DNA from: Anagrus nilaparvatae
Taxonomy: Eukaryota; Arthropoda; Insecta; Hymenoptera; Mymaridae
Direction: 5' to 3'
NCBI GenBank assembly: GCA_022575985.1
Contig: JAKSXM010000107.1
Location: 6,572,001 to 6,636,000, forward strand
DNA length: 64,000 nt
Part shown: piece after piece, positions 48,028-58,905 of the stretch
Numbering within the stretch: position 1 is the first letter of the stretch
Layout of the letters: each line of letters opens with the position of its first letter
The notes under the pieces: model-generated
Told to the model about the DNA's origin: nothing
Database searches by the model: none
The model's input: the letters and a program-made list of their open reading frames with translations, nothing else
Position numbers and translations under genes: made by a program

Positions 48028-49461
48028 GGTGAAAAATTTTCTTGTTGAAATTTCCCCTTTGAAGAAAATTTACCAGAACAATAATAAAAATAATAATAGC
48101 AGGATATTGAACTCCATATTAATTATTAATTTTCAGAAACATGAAGAAATTAGATTTTTCTATTTCTTTCTGGTCATTTTCGATAAATTATTATTTAAAA
48201 ATTTTTTAAAGTAGCACAGAATCAGAGGAAAGCATTAGCAAAGCTCTCCAAAAACTCGCGAAAGAGTACAGAAGATTAATACACTGTTGATTTCAATTCT
48301 CTTTTAAAATAGAATACATAGAACTATTATAATAAAACAAGAATAATTTCCTCCATTACGCTCCTGTTGCTTTGAAAAAGCATCAGTACTTACAGACCAC
48401 CATAGATTTTCACTGTCTTTTTCTCTTTTTTTTTCTTCAACAAAACGATCGCAGAATCTCCTCAAACAATCCCTCAACAAACATATACATAAATTTACCA
48501 CACGTACACAGTAATTCGCATTTGTAGTTATTTATAAATATAAGAGAGCAAATATAAGAAATTCGCAATGAAAGAAAGAGAAACAAAATTTAATATGCGC
48601 AGAATGCACACTCATTTTTAAATTAAATGAGAGAGATTTTATTAACGGAGCCAAACACCAAACGGAGCTATGGCCTCCACGTATATGTATAAGCTCTTTG
48701 GTATATGTATGTATTATATGCGGTTTTTGTATTACTACCTATATGTATATGTATATACACAAGAGAAGAGAGGAAAGATGAGAAAAATAGAAAAACAACA
48801 CGAAGATGAGATTTCCAAAAGCGAGAGGTTACCCAATTTTGAAAATTTGTTTGAAAAATGAAAATGCTTCATGTAATAATTCACAAAAGATATTTTTAAT
48901 TAATTACTGATGTTGTTGGAGGACAAAACCTGCCAGTGCAAACTGCAAAAAAAATTTTATATGCTCCGGGGTTTAATTGCGGATTGCTTTGCAAATGCCA
49001 AGGAGATTTTCATTGGTGCAAAATTTTTTAAAAAAATAGCTATTGGCTAAAATACTTTTGTAGAGATCATGGATTGGCTAGCTTTTAACCCCAGAGTAAT
49101 TAACACAGAGTAATCTTTTTTATCTGTGCTTCAAATTTTTGTAAAAAGATTTCTTTAATTAAATTAATTTTAAATTAAATTATGTATTTCATTTTCCCAA
49201 AATTTTCAGATTAAATGAAAAATAAAAAATTTATGATCATGATAACCAGAAATTACCTACGTTGATAACAGATGATAAATGATAACCCCCCTTCCTTTTA
49301 TTATTTGTGGATGTGCACATGCGTATGCGAGCGTGCCTTTTAATGTTTTTTAAATTTATTGCACGTGTTTTTAAAAAAATATTTACAAGAACAATTGTCT
49401 GCTTTTTGATGACTTTAACATTTAATTAGTTCTTTAGGAGTATCATTTGCAAATTAAAAGA
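48028..49461. promoter_or_regulatory. Divergent put/Rcl1 upstream region
   Basis: About 1.4 kb between two start codons on opposite strands, so it must contain both promoters. A likely 5' UTR donor for put lies at 48393/48392 (minus). An AG ahead of GAGTATCATTTG at 49438 could be a 5' UTR acceptor for Rcl1. A GATAACAGATGATAAATGATAA stretch occurs near 49263. No TATA or initiator motif can be singled out. Open frames here are short and unrecognised. Confidence 0.5.
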
Positions 49462-51041
49462 ATGCCTGCTGAAATAAAAAATAATCTTTTAATTTATGAA
49501 GGATGTAATTATCTCAGATACAGATTAATTCTATCAATTTTATCAGGAAAACCAGTTCGAATAACTAATATAAGACCAAAGAGCGATGATCCAGGATTAA
49601 AAGGTATTTTTAATCGCAATTTTAATACCTTACCTTAATTTTTGTTTTAAATATTAAAATACTTTTATTTTATACAGAGTATGAAATAAGTTTTATAAGG
49701 TTACTGGATAAAATCACCAATGGTTCAAGAGTTGAACTTAACGAAACAGGTACCAATTTGTATTTTAACCCAGGATTATTAGATGGAGGTGATGATACTA
49801 TACATCATGAATGTAGTTTAGAAAGAGGAATTGGTTATTTCCTCGAGGGTGTCATGGCTCTAGCTCCATTTTGTAAAAAAATGTTACATTTACACCTCAA
49901 AGGAATCACGAATAATGTGGAAGGTAGTTTTGACATTAAATAAATTGTTAAAATTGTTACATCTTGTCAATAAAATTTATTTTAAATGATTATCAAATTT
50001 TTTAAGATCCAAGTGTGGATAGAATAAAAACTGCTGCTGTACCGATATTAAAAAAATTTTTAGCTGGTGACAATGAAGTTACTTTGGATATAAAAAAAAG
50101 AGGAATAGCACCATTAGGAGGTGGTGAAGTTCATTTTAAATGTCCTACCAGTAAATTTTTAAAGCCTATTCAGGTGGGTCATTATTGTATTAAATTTATG
50201 CTTAAATTTTATATGGTTTTTTATCATATCAGTTTCAAGACAGTGGCATGGTCAAAAGGATAAGAGGTATGTCCTGTAGCTTAAGGGTATCTCCAGCTAT
50301 TTCGAATCGTCTTGTAGAATCTGCAAAAGGGGTGTTACTTAAATTCATTCCAGATATTTATATCCATACAGACTCAAGTAGAGGTGCTTCCAGTGGAAAA
50401 TCTCCAGGTTAATTTAGGCTTAACAAAATGTAGCATTAGCATTAATATCTAAATTACTTAAATCTTTAAAAATAAATTGAAATTTTTCAGGATTTGGAAT
50501 AAGTATCACTGCAGAAACCACAACAGGAGTTTTTTTTTCAGGAGAAGCATTTTCTCCGTTAACTACAGCAGGTTCTTTACCATGCGTTCCTGAAGATCTT
50601 GGTAAAGAAGCTGCCATGAAACTTCTTGATGAAATATACAGGTTTGTTCATTGGTATTAGATTGGTTATTGATTCAAATAAAACTTGTTAATCTTAAAAT
50701 TATTTTAGAAATGGATGTGTAGATTCTCCTTTTCAAAGTATGGCAGCTTTATTCATGAGTCTTGGTAAAAAAGATGTATCAAAAATGGCTTTTGGTCCAT
50801 TAACTCCAGCAACGTAAGTTGATAAAAATATGATTATTATACAACATTATTGTAAAATTTTAAAAACTAATTTTTAATTTTACCTAGGGTACAGTTTTTA
50901 AGAGACTTAAGAGATTTTTTTGGAATCTCATTTAAACTCGATACTTTGAAAAATGAAGGGGATACCATAGCAGAACAAAATAAAATTTTATTAACATGTG
51001 TTGGAATTGGATACGCAAATTTGAGTAGGCCTACTTTTTAA
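49462..51041 (+). CDS. Rcl1: RNA 3'-terminal phosphate cyclase-like protein
   Basis: Exons: 49462-49603, 49678-49923, 50007-50173, 50233-50407, 50491-50641, 50709-50813, 50888-51041; 379 residues, in phase throughout. It matches the cyclase-like (Rcl1/Rtc1) branch: YEGCNYLRYRLILSILSGKP near the start, GGDDTIHHECSLERGIGYFL, KKRGIAPLGGGEVHF, and SPFQSMAALFMSLGKKDVSK toward the end. Rcl1 proteins act in the nucleolus in 18S rRNA processing with the GTPase Bms1. Unlike true RtcA cyclases they lack cyclase activity. The start at ATGCCTGCTG is the first in-frame ATG. The gene is convergent with the methyltransferase gene, with only about 150 bp between stop codons. Confidence 0.93.
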
Positions 51042-51148
51042 TTTAGTTTAGATTGTAAATAATGTATGAATAGTTTTATATATTTTTAAATCAACATTTA
51101 AAAATATTGACAAATATTTTATTACTGTATATCATATTCTATAATTAA

Positions 51149-51154
51149 AATAAA
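51149..51154 (+). terminator. Candidate polyadenylation signal for Rcl1
   Basis: AATAAA 108 bases after the Rcl1 stop codon and about 40 bases before the stop codon of the convergent methyltransferase gene. If used, the 3' ends of the two transcripts would nearly touch or overlap. Confidence 0.4.
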
Positions 51155-51192
51155 AATTTTTTTCATAATTCTATCAGTGTAGTTAGTGTTTT

Positions 51193-51966
51193 TTAGCTAG
51201 AAATTCTCATTAAAAGAATGTCGTTGCTTGAAAATACTGGATGCTGTTCACTTATAGGAATGTAATGAACTTTAAATTTTTTCTTCAATTCTTTTAAAAA
51301 TTCTTGCCAAATAGTTATTTGATTTGGAGTATCTCTGAGCTCTTGACATAAAATAGCAAACCCATTTTCCCTTTTGATAAATATTTCTAAAGTGTTTATT
51401 AACGGCATTATTGACTGAAAATAAATATACATTTAAATTTAAAAAATTATATGAAAGAAACAAAATTACCTCTTTATAATAGACGCAATCTGTTAGTAAC
51501 ACTATTTCTGGCTTGTAATCTAGGTCTATTTTATTTCCCCAATCAAGTTTTTGAATTTCGCAGTAACCTTTTAAGCTTTCCCAATATTTTCTGTTTATTT
51601 CGACATTTTCTTTCAACATTGAAAGGGTTTTTTCTAAATCAGTCATAATCACATGTGCTCTGAAAATTTTCTTTAAATTTTTAATTTTCTTTTATTTTTT
51701 CAATCTTTAAATTTAAAAAATTACCCTAAACAAGCTGCAGTTATTCCAACGCATCCTAAACCAGATCCCAATTCTAAAACCTTTTTATTTTTTAACCAAC
51801 CTTTATTCTTTATTGTGCAAATATCAAGATACTTTGACAAAACTATGGCTGCGTCCCACACAACACAATTAACTTCTCCTAAATTTTTTTGTATGAAACT
51901 TAAAGTAATGTTACAACTTTCAAGTTCTAAATCTCTAGAAAATGTATTATCACTTTCTTCGCACAT
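51193..51966 (-). CDS. VCPKMT: METTL21-family protein-lysine methyltransferase (VCPKMT-like)
   Basis: Exons: 51966-51725, 51659-51470, 51414-51193; 217 residues, in phase. It is a seven-beta-strand methyltransferase: the VWDAAIVLSKYL helix, motif I VLELGSGLGCVGI for S-adenosylmethionine, an acidic end of strand 2 (VIMTDLE), and the family DxxY motif in LLTDCVYYKE. The C-terminal part (INTLEIFIKRENGFAILCQE) best recalls METTL21D/VCPKMT, which trimethylates a lysine of the AAA ATPase VCP/p97. Other METTL21 members modify Hsp70 or eEF1A, so the substrate is inferred. Length fits the family. It lies tandem to DCTN2, 321 bp downstream. Confidence 0.75.
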
Positions 51967-52287
51967 ATTTATTTGATATATATGGAGTTTGGGTTAATTA
52001 ATTTAAAATAAAATTTTTTTTTTTTATTTCAGACTAAAAATTAAATTTTAATAACAATATATCAAACATTCACAGACTTTCTTTTGCAATTAAAAAAAAA
52101 TACTCATGCTAAAAAATTTATAAAACAACATAAAATGTGTATTATATATACTCTTTAGCTATTCAAAAGTTTATAGTAAGGTTAGGAGTAGCATAAAAAA
52201 ATATACCAAGTCTTAAATACTAAAGCTCATAGTTAATTTATAATAATACTTAGTGAAGAAAATTATATGAATTTAAAATATAAAAAT

Positions 52288-53496
52288 TTATAATTTCAAT
52301 TTTTTTATTCGCTCGCTTATAAAATTAATGTCTTTGACCAAAACTTCGAGATTAGTAGCAAAATTTTTTTGAACTTCTTGTAACAACGATAAGTTAGATT
52401 CCAATGTTTTTGTTATATTTAATTGCAAATCATCTAAATGTTTCAAATCCTTAGTGAACTCCCCTGCTTTATGATGAATGTCATTTAAAGATAACATTCT
52501 GTCAATAGCTCTTGGTAAAATTTCTGAAGAACTTTGTAATTGTTTAACCAATGGATATAATTCTGTAAGCATTTTCTCATATTCAGAATTTTGACCAGCT
52601 GTTTTTTGTACTGCGCTATCTAGTTTGTGAAGGAGTGAACTCATTTTATTTTCCAAGGTATCCAATTGATTACTGTTTAATAGTGACACTTTGGCCATCA
52701 TTCCTTCGATTGTATTCATTATTCCATTAGATTTTAGCAACTGAGAGTATTTTAAATTGTTATCTTGAGAAACTCCCATTATACTTTCAATGTAGCCAAT
52801 TCTTTTTTCAAGATTTATTACCCTTGTTTGTTCATATAACTGTGCTTTTTCAGGAAAATAAATCATATTGTATCTCAATAAACCAGTTGATGAATCTTTT
52901 TGAGTTGCTGCTTGATTATCTTTTATGAGTGCAACATCTGTGCTGCCCTTCTGCTTGAATAATTCTATGTGAGATTGAAGCTCTTTCAAATGAAACTCTT
53001 GATAGTTTAAAACAGAAGAAATAAAATCCTTTCCTACAAACTGGTTAATATCCACAGCATCTAATTCTTGCTCTGTTTTTTCAATTAGATTTATTACATC
53101 AGAAACGGATTTAACTTTTTCTTTATCTTTCATAGATTTTTTTATAGCATCAACTTCATTTATCAGTTCATTAATTTCAAATTTCAATCTATGAAATTTT
53201 TCCAGAGGAGTCTCAACATCGTTTTTATCAAAAACTCCCCAAGACCTACAACTAACATTGTAACCAAGTTTGGTCTTAACAGCACTATTCGAAAAATCAG
53301 TTCTGGATGAGTCTACTCTTTTATCCTTGAATTTTTCAAAAGCATCTGATGCATTGACATAAATTTTTTCAACTGTATCATTATCATCTGGGATATAATC
53401 TTGAATTTTTTCATTTTCGGAAACATCATCTGTTTCATAAACATCAGCCTGGTCATGTGCGATTCCAGGGAGTTCAGCATATTTTGGGTCAATCAT
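52288..53496 (-). CDS. DCTN2: Dynactin subunit 2 (dynamitin, p50)
   Basis: A single uninterrupted frame of 402 residues, the normal length for the family. The conserved N-terminus MIDPKYAELPGIAHDQADVYET is the dynactin-binding segment. Long heptad-rich helices follow (about 95-175 and 205-400, including LEKRIGYIESIMG, LSLLQEVQKNFATNLEVL and ISERIKKLKL at the end). Dynamitin forms part of the shoulder of dynactin, which links the p150 arm to the Arp1 filament and supports dynein-driven cargo transport. The gene has no coding intron, unlike most neighbours. It is divergent from THOC7, with 689 bp between start codons. Confidence 0.95.
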   Translation of the reverse strand: MIDPKYAELPGIAHDQADVYETDDVSENEKIQDYIPDDNDTVEKIYVNASDAFEKFKDKRVDSSRTDFSNSAVKTKLGYNVSCRSWGVFDKNDVETPLEKFHRLKFEINELINEVDAIKKSMKDKEKVKSVSDVINLIEKTEQELDAVDINQFVGKDFISSVLNYQEFHLKELQSHIELFKQKGSTDVALIKDNQAATQKDSSTGLLRYNMIYFPEKAQLYEQTRVINLEKRIGYIESIMGVSQDNNLKYSQLLKSNGIMNTIEGMMAKVSLLNSNQLDTLENKMSSLLHKLDSAVQKTAGQNSEYEKMLTELYPLVKQLQSSSEILPRAIDRMLSLNDIHHKAGEFTKDLKHLDDLQLNITKTLESNLSLLQEVQKNFATNLEVLVKDINFISERIKKLKL

Positions 53497-54185
53497 GTTG
53501 CCTTTTCACTTATATTAAAATACTTTCTAATCTGAATATTGTAGGCACCTGAAAATGGGTACAATTTTTTTTAACCTTTTACATAATTTTATGTGTTGTA
53601 ATACTGATATATTTGATGTCTAGAAACATAACACTTATTAAATGACATCAAAGGTTTTTAATTTTGATTTTAAATTAAAAAAAAAATAAAATTATGTACT
53701 TTAAAACTCCAAAACCAATTTTAAATACAAATATAAGCAAATATATACGTACCACTTATTGCTTTCAAAAGAAAAATTCGAGTATTCTACTCCGTTTTCA
53801 TTTTATTTTACATGAAATAACAATACCTAAAATTACAAAATAAAATTATTTATAAAAATATGCACATTATTTGAGGTCATCAGCACAGTCAGATTACATC
53901 AACAGCTGATCAGAGGAACCGCGACATAATCAATAATCGAATATATATCGCAAACTTTATGCAATCGAATTTGCGAGTTTTCATCAGTTTGTGTATTTTT
54001 TTTCATGCCGGTATTTGTGTCCATAAATAATTTAAATATTAAAAAGTTTTTATTATAGAAAAATAATTTTTTTATTGCATGCAGAGGAAAAATGAAAAAT
54101 CTTTGAAAAATTTTATAGTTTTGCAAAACCAAAAAAAAATATAATTTATGCATAATTAGCAAGGCGATCTATATATTAATATATC
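53497..54185. promoter_or_regulatory. Divergent DCTN2/THOC7 promoter region
   Basis: 689 bp between the start codons of two housekeeping genes on opposite strands. It contains an ACAGCTGATC motif and a GATATATATCG-like stretch near 53900-53950. A minus-strand frame of 87 codons crosses it but shows no domain. A shared bidirectional promoter is likely from geometry alone. Confidence 0.5.
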
Positions 54186-54937
54186 ATGACTGATGGTAAA
54201 TACAATTAAAATTTCATAAATCAATTAATTTTTACCTATATGTAATATTAATATTACCTAATAATAATTATATATATATTATTTTTAAAATTGCAGAAGA
54301 TGTTATAAGACGTCGATTACTCATTGATGGTGATGGTGTTGGTGATGATCGTAGACTAAATATGTTACTAAAATCATTTATAAAGTGGGTTAATAATCCA
54401 GAAATTGATTATACATTACAAGAAAGAATGCTTGCACAAATATCACAATGTGAATATACTCAAAAAAAGGCTCGATTAATATCTAAAATGTATAAAGAAG
54501 AAGTTTTGAATTATGAAAAATTTTCAAAGGATATTGAAAAAAAAATTGAAGATGCCAAAAGTAATATTGAAAAGACTAAAATTGAACTTGAAGAAGCAAA
54601 GCAAGTAAGAAAAAACCGTATTGAGTATGATATATTTGCAAAAATTATTAACGAGCAACCAGACAGAAAAGAAACAACAAATAAGCTAGCTGTTTTACAA
54701 AAGGATTTGACTGATTTAAAAGTATTGTTTTATTTAATTTTAACAATAGAAAACATATCTTTATTATGAATTTTTGATTTGTTTCAGCAAAAATTAGAGC
54801 AACTAGATGAAAAGCTAGAATTAAGAAAAAAACAGTTTCATGTCCTTACTAACTCAATACATTCATTGAATGGATTATTAGATGAATCAAATGCTATGGA
54901 AACTGAAGATATAAAAGTTGAAGATAATTCAAAATAG
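54186..54937 (+). CDS. THOC7: THO complex subunit 7
   Basis: Exons: 54186-54195, 54297-54721, 54788-54937; 194 residues. The first coding exon is only 10 bases (Met-Thr-Asp plus one base), and joins to EDVIRRRLLIDGDGVGDDRR, the conserved THOC7 N-terminus, which supports the call. The rest is coiled coil with the family blocks LLKSFIKWVN, RKNRIEYDIFAKII, QPDRKETT and LELRKKQFHVL. The C-terminus is acidic (METEDIKVEDNSK). THOC7 is part of the nuclear THO/TREX complex, which couples transcription to mRNA export. It lies downstream of the divergent DCTN2 promoter and is followed by NDC1 on the same strand. Confidence 0.93.
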
Positions 54938-55843
54938 GAATAATAATAATAATAGCTGTAATAATCAAATAAGTCATATTTAAATTAATTTATTTACATT
55001 CATTATTTATTTATAAATATATTTATGCAAAAAGTTGCATTTTACTCATCAGTATATAAACAACGCTTTATAAAAAATATCTTATTTATTTTAGAATAAG
55101 CTTACAGTATAGCATTATAGTTATTATAATGTATGTACTAAGTTTTAATTTTGGTATTTATTGAAACATTTGAAACTATCATATATATTTATATTGATTT
55201 AAAATAATTTCTAGAAGCTTTTAATTAAAAGTTTTAGAATTTATGTTTATATCCTATGGGTATATAAGTTTTTATATCATAAAGAATATATCAATTTTTT
55301 TTATTATACGATATACTTATTTAATTCTTCATTAATTTATTGCATTTTATTGTTAATTTTTTTTTCTGCATTTAAAAAATTATTTACTTAAAAAACCAAT
55401 AAGCTTGTATAATAAAAATGTAAAATAATTTAAAAATAAAATTAATATTTAATTAAAGCATTTCAAAAAAATTAAATTTTAGTTCCATTTTTATAATAAG
55501 AAATTAGAATATCAGATGGTGCTGGCCTTCGGTAATCGCGCGCGCGAAAAAGTTGTTTAAAAACACCGGTAATAATGAAAGAATTTGGAGGTTAAGTGAA
55601 CTAGTGAACAATTTGTAAATATTATTCTTGAATTTTTATAATGAAAAGTTTTCAAAACAACTATGTGATTATTAAAAAGATTGGTGCTCAAATACAAGAC
55701 ACGTATTATAATTAGCAGGAAAAGTACTAGTAATAAATTTACCATTATATAAGTAATTAAATTTTTTTAAATAAAATGTGCTATCGGCAATCCACTTAAC
55801 GATATTTGCTATATACTTTCAGGGTTGTTAAGAAAACATAAAA
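54938..55843. other. THOC7/NDC1 intergenic region
   Basis: About 0.9 kb of AT-rich sequence with the THOC7 3' UTR and NDC1 promoter. A CGCGCGCG run at 55538-55545 is the only GC-rich point. CTTTCAGG at 55817 could be a 5' UTR acceptor for NDC1. No further gene is seen. Confidence 0.5.
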
Positions 55844-57586
55844 ATGGATAAATCTATTGAATTCTGCAAAACTAAGAGTAAAGAAATTTTAGCAAAACGA
55901 ATATTTTTCGCTATAGGATCAAGTATTATTGTTCACTTTTTTTTAATGAGTGCAGTTTTATTGTTAACAAATTTAAAAGTAACAAAGCCATTAGAATGGC
56001 TTCAAAACACATGGCATGTTGTTACTTGTGTAAAAATGTGGATCTATTTTTTTATATTCTCAGTGGTTGTTTTTTTAAAAGGAGTTGTTTCTAGTAAAGA
56101 TTATTTAAATCCACCGGTTTACATCAAGAGTAGATTTGTTAAATTATGTTATTTCTTCAACCTACATAGTTTGATTGTTGCAAATTTGCATATATTACTT
56201 GGAGGTATTCTCTCATGGTTACATTTATCTGTCGAAGGTGGTAGATATAGTTCTTTAATAAAACAGTGTGCAGATTTTCAAAGTTACTGCCTTGTGGAAG
56301 AAAATTATTTTTTACTTTTAGAAGGATGTTGGTTTGGTTTATATTATTTCACTCGTTTATCAAACTTTGGTTCAGAAAACTTAGAATTTCAAATTATACC
56401 CATTTCTAAATTTTCTCAAATTCAAAGAGGTATAAAGTCATCAATAGCAAAAGCATTATTTGATGCAATTTGGCCTACCATATATTTTATCGTATTTTAT
56501 TCAACTTTTGGTGGTTACTGCAGAAATATTATCTCTATACCTTTTTCAATATTAATCGAAGAAGAACCTTTAGAAAAAATTTCAAGATTATTTAATTTTT
56601 ATATAATTTTATATGCTTGGCTACATGGTGTTCTTTTTATTTTAATAAATAAAAGTATGCATACATTTTTTCAAGCTTATTTGACAGAATGGCTTTCATT
56701 TAATATTGAAAATACATCAATCCAAAGTGATAAACTTCAAATAACATTATCAGAAGTCTTAACAATGGATAAAGTACCTATTTTGCAGCAATTGGGTTAT
56801 TTAGATCTTGTGAATATTTCTCAAAAAGACAAATTTAGGAGATCTTTTTTTTTCACTTTAAGTCAACCTGGAGGTCATCCATATAATTGGAATAATGTTT
56901 TGGAAAAAAGTCTTTTGTTAATTAAAAAATTTACAGAAAACCTTAACTTGGCACTAACAAATAAAATAGAACATTTAACTTTAACTGCAAAAAATCAAAC
57001 TGCCGAATCTCAAGTTGTAGATAAACCTTACACTTACCACATGAGAAGTCTTGTTTCAAGAAATGAAGTTATTTCTCCACCTAGAATGGATTTCAAAGTT
57101 ACTGAACCAAAACCAGTGGAAAATTATTTTACTCAATGTTACAAAAATATTAAAAAAAATCTAACAAACTATTTATTGTCAAAACCATTGATTTCGTATC
57201 TGTTTGGTGAGCAATTTGAATGCAAAATACGTTACATTTTTAATGATGCTCAAGCTGTTATTTGGGCAATGGATTCTATATCAGCGTTAGCTGTTGCATC
57301 ATTGAAAGAAGATCCTTATGGAGTTGTTCAAAAAGATTTGACAAAAATAATAGAAACTTTATTAAAACTTAAATTATCTTTAGAAAAACTGCAAAAATTA
57401 AATATTTCTATTAGAAAACCAGTTAGTGATGATAAATTGTTAAGACAAACATTGAATGCTTTGCGTTCTGCTGTTAAAAGGAGTATTTATAGAATAATCT
57501 GTCAATTTAAAAAATATATTGATGAATTAGATTTGCCAAGTTCAACTGTAGATCAGTTACAACCATTTTTCTCTTACAAAGAATAA
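55844..57586 (+). CDS. NDC1: Nucleoporin NDC1
   Basis: A single frame of 580 residues. The N-terminal half is membrane-embedded, with about six hydrophobic segments (near 21-46, 63-83, 105-127, 147-165, 200-225 and 244-266). The C-terminal half is soluble and helical. The block SSIAKALFDAIWPTIYFIVFY and the DAQAVIWAMDSISALAVASLKEDPYG block (where Asp-Ala-Gln through Tyr-Gly is conserved) are typical of NDC1. NDC1 is a transmembrane nucleoporin that anchors pore complexes at the nuclear envelope and works with Nup35/53 and Aladin. The start ATG follows AACATAAAA, a good insect context. The absence of coding introns is notable. A polyadenylation signal AATAAA is at 57616-57621. Confidence 0.9.
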   Translation: MDKSIEFCKTKSKEILAKRIFFAIGSSIIVHFFLMSAVLLLTNLKVTKPLEWLQNTWHVVTCVKMWIYFFIFSVVVFLKGVVSSKDYLNPPVYIKSRFVKLCYFFNLHSLIVANLHILLGGILSWLHLSVEGGRYSSLIKQCADFQSYCLVEENYFLLLEGCWFGLYYFTRLSNFGSENLEFQIIPISKFSQIQRGIKSSIAKALFDAIWPTIYFIVFYSTFGGYCRNIISIPFSILIEEEPLEKISRLFNFYIILYAWLHGVLFILINKSMHTFFQAYLTEWLSFNIENTSIQSDKLQITLSEVLTMDKVPILQQLGYLDLVNISQKDKFRRSFFFTLSQPGGHPYNWNNVLEKSLLLIKKFTENLNLALTNKIEHLTLTAKNQTAESQVVDKPYTYHMRSLVSRNEVISPPRMDFKVTEPKPVENYFTQCYKNIKKNLTNYLLSKPLISYLFGEQFECKIRYIFNDAQAVIWAMDSISALAVASLKEDPYGVVQKDLTKIIETLLKLKLSLEKLQKLNISIRKPVSDDKLLRQTLNALRSAVKRSIYRIICQFKKYIDELDLPSSTVDQLQPFFSYKE

Positions 57587-57615
57587 TTTCAATATTATTA
57601 AATAATTATTATGCG

Positions 57616-57621
57616 AATAAA
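57616..57621 (+). terminator. Candidate polyadenylation signal for NDC1
   Basis: AATAAA 29 bases past the NDC1 stop codon, within the usual spacing if the 3' UTR is short. A chance match is possible. Confidence 0.4.
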
Positions 57622-58905
57622 TTTTTAAAAAAAGTTGGTCAAATTGATTTTTTTTTCTAAATTTTTCTAACTTTTTTTAGTACTTAATTTTGTATTTCTT
57701 GTTTCTAATTGTAGCGACAACATATATTGAATTTATATATTTTTTTAAATTATACAAATTATAAATAAGAATAATATTTAAAAAATTATTTTCAACCATC
57801 AGTAGGTACTCAATGTAAAAATATTTGTAAAAAACGTTTTTAAATCTATGCTATTGTTAAAATAATTGATTAAAAAAATGAATAAACACTTGATAAAAAA
57901 ATTATTCATAATTTTTCTTATTTCATTTTTGTATTACCTATCAAAATGATTAAAAAATAAACCTAATTTTTTACCCATAATACAATTTGAGTTAAAAAAA
58001 AAAGAAAAGTTAAATATAATAAAATTACTAAAATTTTTAATTAGCCATTAGTTATTTATTAACGAAAACATCGACTGTCTATCATTCATAATTATTTAAG
58101 TTATCGTCGTCTTCGTTAGATTATAATCGATATTTTTATTTCAAACCATTCAAACCGGGTTGGTTTAGTTTTAATTGTTTTTGTTTTTATTGGTTAAGGG
58201 CCCAAGAGCAGCTGTTTTTTAACCTGCGTTATAAAGGTTAGGTCTAGGCTTGACTCCAAAAAAAAAAAAAACAAGTCAAGCAAGTATTTTACACGGAAAA
58301 GAGCTAAGAAGACATCACACAGTGCATAAATATATTTTTTGTTTTATGCTATGTAAGATTTTTTAATTATCATTATTAATTCTTTTTTATTTTATTTTAA
58401 AAACAATTTATTTTAATTTCTAATTATTTTAGGATTCTTTTTCGTAATACTTTATTATTTCTTACCAGAAATTAAATATTTTTCCGTGTATCGTATGGAA
58501 TGCATTATAGAATGTATTTGTATGTATGTGCATAAACTTGCTTCCATATAATAAAGACAAGAGATAGAAAAGAGTTGGCTAGTTGTATATGCTTATAAAT
58601 TATATTCTCCATTTCGTGCAATTCAAATTAATTGCATAAAAAACTCGTGTTAAAAGTCAAAGGCCAATTGTTCGTCATATTACTTCTTACACAGTCAAAA
58701 CGCACTTTACAAACTATAATGTTTTCTAAAAGATAAAAAAAATTTACTGACAAAATGCATTATTTTGGATAAGGTAAAAAACGAATGTTACATACTTGTG
58801 CGCGAGATCATTCAAATGATAGAGTTATATCCAGTAGTATTAAGTAAAGAACTCCATTATTGTAAATTTTTGTTATCAAAGATTTGAAATTATTATTAAG
58901 AAAAA
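57622..58905. other. NDC1/ABCD3 intergenic region
   Basis: About 1.3 kb with the ABCD3 promoter and possible 5' UTR. A slightly GC-richer patch at 58190-58260 (GGGCCCAAGAGCAGCTG, GGTTAGGTCTAGGCTTGACTCC) and an A14 run follow. No gene, RNA or inverted-repeat element is recognised. Confidence 0.5.

Noticed and set aside
53899..54162. 87-codon minus-strand frame between DCTN2 and THOC7
   Set aside because: Low-complexity Phe/Lys/Leu composition, no domain, and located in the shared promoter region.
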